Shown in pieces: positions 57,866 to 64,000 of a stretch of 64,000 nt of DNA. The DNA is from Botryotinia globosa (Eukaryota > Ascomycota > Leotiomycetes > Helotiales > Sclerotiniaceae), in assembly GCA_014898425.1 (NCBI GenBank), contig RCSZ01000016.1, forward strand, positions 558,001 through 622,000, read 5' to 3'. How positions within the stretch are numbered: position 1 is the first letter of the stretch; each line of letters opens with the position of its first letter. Both the position numbers and the translations under genes were made by a program. The notes below the pieces were generated by a model. It was given only the letters and a program-made list of their open reading frames with translations. It ran no database searches and was not told the DNA's origin.

Positions 57866-58084
57866 TCAACCTTGATTTTTATATAATTCGATAATATTGA
57901 TAATATCTTGGCCTAATAATTCTAATAAGCAATGGAATGGTTGAAGCAGTGAATTGTAGAATATCAAAAAAATCTTGAAGTTAATTAGAAATTGTAATAA
58001 ACAAATCTGTTTATAGATTTTGAGGATTTTGTAAAAGCTATCCCATTTGTTATCACCCTTTTTTATTGAACGATTGATTTTCAT
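57866..58084 (-). pseudogene. Integrase C-terminal GPY/F-like module remnant
   Basis: The decayed frame keeps the shape of the region after the Ty3/Gypsy integrase core: KKGDNKWDSFYKILKI, then FKIFLIFYNSLLQPF and LLGQD. These correspond to the usual KL..KW.GPF.I, H.VFHVS.L.P and LPGQ segments. It ends at a stop and is not functional. Confidence 0.75.
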
Positions 58085-58261
58085 ATTCTTTATACTAATC
58101 TATACCTTATCACCTTCTTTGTAAAGGGAAGTATCGGTTCAGATTCTATTAACACAATTTTCATATTTTTGAATCGATTGAGTTACAAACACTTTGAGCT
58201 TAATTAGAATAAAATCAAATCTGTTTACAATCTCATTGGTTTTGAAAAACTCTCATCTCCT

Positions 58262-58669
58262 TTAATATAATAAACTCGATGGGACTGGTATAAACAATTC
58301 AATTCCAAAGTATAAGTAATAACTATAGTTGGTGAAGAATAGGGATACACCAATAATTTCTGATATAATATTGTTTAATACAAACTTTACAAATGGAAGC
58401 CAATCAAGCCAATCGTTTTGATAGAAATTCATGAAAATATGAAGGTATTGCTCTATTATAACATTAATCCTCTCCATTTGATCATCAGACTCAGGATGGA
58501 ATAAAAAAGATTGTTTCAAAATGATTGATAAACACTCGAATAGATATTTCCAGAATTCAGAGATAAATTGAGAGTTTTTATTAGATATAATATTATCGAA
58601 AGTGTTATATAGATAATATATCTTTTCAATAAATCGATCCACAAGCTTCTCTGCAAATAATCCTATCAT
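58262..58669 (-). pseudogene. Integrase core remnant
   Basis: The frame resembles the retroviral-type integrase core: AEKLVDRFIEKIYYLYNTFD, NSQFISEFWKYLFECL, FHPESDDQMERIN, NDWLDWLPFVKFVLN. The second catalytic Asp is replaced by Asn (ISNKNSQF instead of xSDRGSQF), a GAT-to-AAT change. The catalytic Glu in MERIN remains. This is an inactive fossil. Confidence 0.9.
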
Positions 58670-59617
58670 TAATATAAAGTATCATATCTTGATTAAATAA
58701 TAAACAATTATAATAATATATTAATATTTCTTTCCATAACATTTACTAATTGATAACAATATGATATAATTGATAGAAATATCTAACCAAAAACGAAATA
58801 GTATTAGCAAAAATTTAAGAAATCTAAATGCAATGAAACAAAAAGCTTTGATATAAAAACAAAATTAACAAACTTATATAAATATCTCAATCTCCCTAAA
58901 TATATTGAATTATTAATACATACAAAAAACAAGATCAATAGTTTTAATATAGCCTGAATATCCAATTAATCCGATTGAATATATACAATATATAATTTAT
59001 ATACAAAATTTAGTAAAAAGAGGAATAAAGAAGTGATTGTAATAGAAGATTTTATTATTGATTAATTTACAATCTTATAAAACTATTTAAAGATTTTTTC
59101 GAATATCTAGTGATTAATAGCAGATAAAGGAGTTTTGAAGTGTTATATACATAATTATAACTAATTTGAATGATTTGTATACTTTATTGATAAAATCATC
59201 GATTGGTTTATTAATATTGGGAATGATTATATCTATTGAAGCTATAATCAGATCTAAATCGTTACTCATTTATCGAATAATATTCTTAAATATAATAATA
59301 TCGAATACCCATTCTAAAAAGATTATTTGTAAATAATTCTTAATTCGATTGTTATTAGAATCAATATATATTAAACAATCTTCAATTCTATAATTCAAAG
59401 TATTAGGGTGAATAGTTTTATAATTGGATTAATATATAATATAAAAATTGAATCCCGATAAAAATTCGGTTTATTTAGTTTGTCGTTGGTTTAATATTTT
59501 TATTGATATAAAATATTCGAGGTTCTTATAATCAATAATGATTTCGAATGATTTCTGAGTGTTGTATAATTCCAATCTTTATTTTTCTAATGATTTTATA
59601 ATTGCTAGGAGTTTTTT

Positions 59618-59746
59618 ATTATAAATCTCGTAATTACATTCAACGATATTATATTTTGATGAGAAGTATGCTATTGGATACAAATCTCCCTTGTTATTAT
59701 ATTGCGAAAGGATATTATCCGCGGTTTAATCAGAAACATTAGTTTC
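59618..59746 (-). pseudogene. RNase H region remnant
   Basis: On the minus strand the sequence reads ETNVSD, a stop codon, then [20 protein letters not shown] and ECNYEIYN. This follows the usual ETDASD...LSQ...G.L.P.A.FS...ECNYEIYD pattern with Asp-to-Asn and a stop in place of an aromatic residue. Confidence 0.8.
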
Positions 59747-60160
59747 AACCACTGTACAACAATAGTAATCAAATATGGTAAGGATTGGGGTAAAGAAAAA
59801 AGTATTCTTCAACATTATAAAAACATTTTCCTATTCAAAGTTCTAGTTTTATACTCTCTCTTTTTTCAAAAAACAATTGAAAGGTTTTGTAATCTTAGAA
59901 AAATTGTAAATAAAATGTTAGTAAAAATTAACAAATCTAAGGAAATGTTGAAGGTTTTTGAATTTAGTTAATGATTTTCAATTGAATATAATATCGATTT
60001 TCTTCGGGTTTATTTCTATATCTTTTGGGATAATAATTAAGCCGAGGTATTTGGTTTTTTTTGTTTCGAATTTATACTTATCGATATCAATTTGTAATTT
60101 AACATCGATTAATTATTAAATAATTTTGTGGATATATCCTCTATAATTTATAATATTCTT

Positions 60161-60187
60161 AGAATAAATCAAAATATTATCTAAATA
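60161..60187 (-). pseudogene. Reverse transcriptase catalytic motif remnant
   Basis: The motif reads YLDNILIYS, where Ty3/Gypsy enzymes have YLDDILIYS. The second catalytic Asp is lost by GAT to AAT. Confidence 0.88.
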
Positions 60188-62283
60188 TATTATATAAATC
60201 CTATCCAAAAAATCGAAGAAAATATAATTAATATAGTTTTGAAACAAGATTGGTATATTATAAAGTTCGAAGAGTATTATTAATAATTCGAACAAACCGA
60301 AATGAATAATAAAAATAGTTTTCCACTTATAGCTTTTTACAATTTGTAACTTGTTGAAAACAACAATAATATCAAACTTAATATAAATTTTAATATAGTA
60401 TAAAATATCAAGGGTTTCTTTAATTAATAGTAGAGAATATTAATTTTTAATAATAATATTATTTAGATTTTGATAATCTTGACAAATCCAAACGTTTTTT
60501 TTTAGTTTAACAATTAAAAGAAGTGGAGTAGTCGATTGAAAGTAAGATTCCCAAATAAATCCTTTATTTAGATTATCATTAAGTTATCTACAAATAATTT
60601 AAAGTTTAATTAGAGATATTAAACAATCCTTATTATATAGTGATTCCTTGCCTAATATAACCTCAATCTTATAATCCTATAAATATTGTAATGAAAGTTT
60701 GTTAGCAAAAAAGGATAGAAATCCCGGATATAGATTACAAAATTAGGAAGGCAATTTATCTTGGATTTTTGATATAAAAGGAATAGATTGATTTATCTTT
60801 TCCATAAACTTATTAATATCATTATTTATTAAACCTTGATATAATTGAATAGAATCCTTAATTATTATATAATGTAAATTATAAACCCTATCTAATTTGT
60901 TTCAGGATATTTTTGTAATATAAACATCATCGTTTTTACAGAATTGTATAAAATTATTAATTATAAAGAATTTTATGTTTTGTATTTCAAAGTGGATACT
61001 TTGTATAGCATTGAGCAGCTTGTTTAAAAGATTTGGTAGCGATGATAGTAATAAGAATAAGATATTCTGGTTTTATAATAATCTCTTATACTTTCTAGAA
61101 TTAGCAATAAATTGAGCTAAAATTGATTTCAAGGATAAATAATTGAAAATTATTCTAGCTTGAGTATTCGCTTTATTATTGATATAGTAAGTGTGGTAAA
61201 GGTTTTTGTTTTTATTGTTTTCAAGATTAATAGTATCAGGGTTTTTTTAGATATCCAAAGTCTCAATAAATTCGAGAATTACTAATTGATCTCAGGGTAA
61301 TAAAGATTTAATTTTGAAGTTTTTGTTGATAATATCTTCTATAAAAACTGATCTCAAAACAAGCTTTTATAAAAATGGTTTGGAATCGATTATAACTTTA
61401 CCATTTTTTGGTAAAATTATTTTGTAATTATTAAATATATCAGGGATAATAATTGTTATAATATCAATAGGATAGTAATATCTCGAGTAATATATAAATA
61501 CAAACTTAAGTGTTATTACCAACTAATTGATGGTGGGGTTATAGTATTAAAATTAGGGGAAATCGAGAATTAGTGGATTTGTGGTTAATAGAATGATAAT
61601 ATAAAACAAATCAATCTCTCGATAATTATTGATTTATATATTCAGAAGTGTATATCAAAAAAGAATATCAAAAGACTTTCTATCGATTAGGAGTAGGTAA
61701 TAGATGTAGGGGAGGAATTATATAGATATTTGAAATTTAGAAATAACTTCTTTATTAATAAAGCTATAGCCTGTAGCTTCATTATCTATAAGGTTAATAA
61801 ATGAGATAGTTATATTAGGTGTAAGAAAGATTTTTGTTGAGATTTTAAAAAACTTGCTATTTATTGTTCTAAGATATAAAGAATCCCTAGATATAATTGA
61901 TCTTTTAATTTATAAAAATAAATTTCCTATAAAGAATTTTGATTTATAATTATAAACTAAAATTAATCTTTTAATATATTGAATTAGGAAATAAAACTTC
62001 TATTTTTCTTTGAATAAATAGATCCTTTAATATATCCTCCCAGATTAAATTTTTGAGCAAAGTTAGAGAAAATCGGTAAAATATAATGTAATAATATAAC
62101 TAGAAAACAATTGGTAAGTAGAAAACAATTGGTGGATGGGAATGAGTTTTGATATAAAGAATTAATAATGTTATGATAGGGTTTAGAGCTCTAATATTGA
62201 TTAATTATAAGGGAATAATTAATATAAGAATTATATCCTATATTAGTATTGATATTGTATTTTATATTATTAGCTTGTTTTTT

Positions 62284-62328
62284 ATTATAATTGTTTTTAA
62301 TATGATTTGGTTTTTTATAATAAAGGCA
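62284..62328 (-). pseudogene. Gag CCHC zinc-knuckle remnant
   Basis: The peptide CLYYKKPNHIKNNY keeps exact C-X2-C-X4-H-X4-C spacing, but Cys 2 and Cys 3 are Tyr (TAT, from TGT). This places Gag at the right-hand (5') end of the element. Confidence 0.8.
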
Positions 62329-63648
62329 AAGGTTAAGATTAAAACATTATTTTCGAATATAATGGGATAGGGGGCGCTGATCTTGTTGAGTGGTGTTTAA
62401 TTGTATAGAGTTATCAGATGACTTTGGTATAGAGGGGGCTATAATTGGGGCTAGCTTTCTATTGTGATACCTCAATTAATCACAATTAAAATTAATATTC
62501 TAGCTTTTTTATTAATTATCAAGATAAGTTTTTTTTTTTAGATTATTATAAATACCTTACCACCAGATTATTCATATATCAATATCAATAGTAAAAAGTT
62601 TATTAAAGTAATTAACTGAAGTATTAATTAATTTTTGTGAAACCTTAAACTTGAGATTAGCGATTTGTTATTCAATGGTTTTCCTGCATTTGATAGTAAG
62701 CTATTTGAATTTAGTAATGAAATTACCAAATGAAATCTTCCTCATTTTGTATTTGTTGTAATCTATAAAAGCCTTTTGTGAAAGATTAAGGGTTTGGTAT
62801 TATTTATTCAACTTACCCTAGATGCTTGCTATAGTGCGCTATTTAGGGGGTCAGAGATTGAAATTGTGTGGATTATCTGTGATTATATCGAAGTGTATTT
62901 AATTGTTTGTATAAACCGAGTTAAAAAGTAAATTGATGAGGAATATAATCTGCTGGAATTCTGACTCGTTTTTGTAATCTACGGTTAAACAATAATTAAT
63001 TATATTACAGAATGTTATATACTAGTTTTGATGCTTTATAATATCTTATTCATTACCACTGAACTTTTTGGGGGAAGTAAAATATCTTTAACGGGGTGGA
63101 GCTCCTGGATTATTACAAATAGCAATTTTTAGTATTTCAATTATATCTTGCAATTCAATAATCCGTAATTGAGCTTTATTAATTTAAGTATATATTGCAA
63201 TAGTTTGTTCTTATAATAAAATTGTAATCATTTTAATCAAAGTAAATACAATTTGAGCAACTGCAAAATATGTAGTATTTGGATTATAAAATAGATCTGT
63301 AAATAAGGAAATATTAGTTTTAATAAAATTGATGGTATAATTTAAGAAAAGGAATTGTAGGAATAGATTAAATATAACTGTTTAATTAGCTATCTTTAGA
63401 GTACTTTCATAGCTATAAAACGTTCTTGTAGAGTTCTCAATAATAAGTTAATATAGATATGTTTTAATGTAATCAAATAATTTTACTAAAAAATGATAAA
63501 GTTATTTATAATAAGTTAATAATAGATTCGATTAATATAATCGGGTTATAACTTTGATAGAATCAGAGTAATCAAAATAATTAGAGTACAATTTAAATAA
63601 GTATTTTTAAAATGAAGCTATAATAGCTTTTAAGTAGATGGTACAAAT

Positions 63649-63798
63649 TGTTAAGATATAGGTAAAGACTTATATTGTACCATAAGGGTTCTAAGTGCTA
63701 TAAAAGGTTGAGGCCCTATTATAGGAAGTAGGGCACACTAAGGGCACGCTAAGGGTTCGTGCCTGAGGCACGAAGGCAACGTAGTTGGCGCCGTGACA
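63649..63798 (-). repeat. 5' LTR of the Ty3/Gypsy element
   Basis: 150 bp, partner of 57222-57371. The right part keeps GC-rich phrases (GTTGGCGCCGTGACA) that are GT/AT-converted in the other copy. Confidence 0.93.
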
Positions 63799-63803
63799 AA
63801 TAC
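63799..63803. repeat. Target-site duplication, right copy
   Basis: AATAC directly follows the LTR and matches 57217-57221. Confidence 0.85.
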
Positions 63804-64000
63804 TATAAATATAAGATTGTTTGTAACTTGAAAAGAATATTTTAAAGAAAGGTTTGATTATAGATAATATAATAATATGAGAAAAGACCTAGTGTTATAG
63901 CTGATGATCGATTCTATCTATAAAAAACACGAGACTTGCTACTATATATAAACATTGAGTGAAAAAATAAAAAAATATTTAGGATTAGGAGGTAAGGATC
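63804..64000. other. AT-rich right edge
   Basis: The AT-rich sequence continues beyond the retrotransposon, so the insertion lies within an older AT-rich island. Nothing else is recognisable in these 197 bp. Confidence 0.5.

Larger units (their letters stand above)
57222..63798 (-). mobile_element. RIP-inactivated Ty3/Gypsy LTR retrotransposon (full length)
   Basis: The 6,577-bp element has 150-bp LTRs with TGTCA...TGACA-type ends and the 5-bp duplication AATAC. It lies on the minus strand, so its 5' LTR is at 63649-63798. Minus-strand landmarks appear in Ty3/Gypsy order: Gag zinc knuckle remnant (62284-62328), reverse transcriptase YLDN (60161-60187), RNase H (59618-59746), integrase (58262-58669) and a GPY/F-type module (57866-58084). 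A purine tract, AAAGAGAGGATA, precedes the 3' LTR on that strand. The interior is extremely AT-rich and full of stops, so it cannot be active. LTR differences are all transitions, consistent with RIP. Confidence 0.95.

Noticed and set aside
62173..62370. Plus-strand 65-codon ORF in the retrotransposon
   Set aside because: It is the antisense of the Gag zinc-knuckle region; the element is coded on the other strand.
1..64000. tRNA, rRNA and CRISPR arrays
   Set aside because: I looked for B-box-like GGTTCGANNC contexts and regularly spaced direct repeats with unique spacers and found none convincing; the tandem arrays present have no spacers.

Overview
This window looks like nuclear DNA of a filamentous ascomycete (Pezizomycotina). 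Genes are compact, with short introns (about 46-170 nt) of GTNNGN...CTAAC/CTGAC...YAG type. The gene set includes a Ppo-type fatty-acid oxygenase, a fungal Rtt109, an RTA1 protein and a GT15 mannosyltransferase. Transposon remnants are AT-rich and differ only by transitions, the footprint of repeat-induced point mutation (RIP). A leotiomycete (Botrytis/Sclerotinia-like) is my best guess from the overall feel of the proteins; I could not test it by search.

Layout. 0-2.5 kb: no gene seen. 2.5-5.8 kb (minus): an aquaporin with a changed first NPA box, then a LovD-like serine hydrolase. 6.1-7.65 kb: an AT-rich palindromic element with a second TA-flanked MITE nested inside and two inverted copies of a GC-rich double-hairpin module. 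8.1-13.1 kb: a GT15 mannosyltransferase and a gamma-tubulin complex component, divergent, with another MITE between them. 14.2-16.6 kb: S-adenosylmethionine decarboxylase with a spliced short uORF and an ATG-free, hairpin-bearing leader. 18.7-20.2 kb: a fungal nuclear-type protein with KEN- and D-box-like motifs. 20.2-23.2 kb: a repeat-rich gap with G-tracts, a 427-bp (TTTTA)n tract and a 15-bp minisatellite. 23.3-26.1 kb: divergent mitoribosomal mL57 and RTT109. 26.9-28.2 kb: an RTA1-family membrane protein.

28.8-34.5 kb holds what I consider the most novel part: four same-strand, two-exon paralogues of a family I do not recognise. Two look intact and two are broken, one by a frameshift and one by an in-frame TGA five codons after the ATG. 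Then come an LCCL-domain membrane protein (minus), a queuine tRNA-ribosyltransferase subunit 2, a six-exon GH1 beta-glucosidase (minus), SDHC and a small hypothetical ORF. 44-48.2 kb is gene-poor and carries a third MITE with perfect 20-bp inverted repeats. 48.2-49.7 kb: an acyltransferase-3 membrane protein. 51-55.3 kb: an eight-exon Ppo/linoleate diol synthase. 57.2-63.8 kb: one complete but RIP-inactivated Ty3/Gypsy retrotransposon on the minus strand, with 150-bp LTRs and a 5-bp target duplication; the window ends just beyond it.

The genes are housekeeping and secretory functions with no obvious shared pathway, as is normal for a fungal chromosome. Exon coordinates were derived by hand from reading frame, splice motifs and remembered family motifs, and have not been tested against transcripts.
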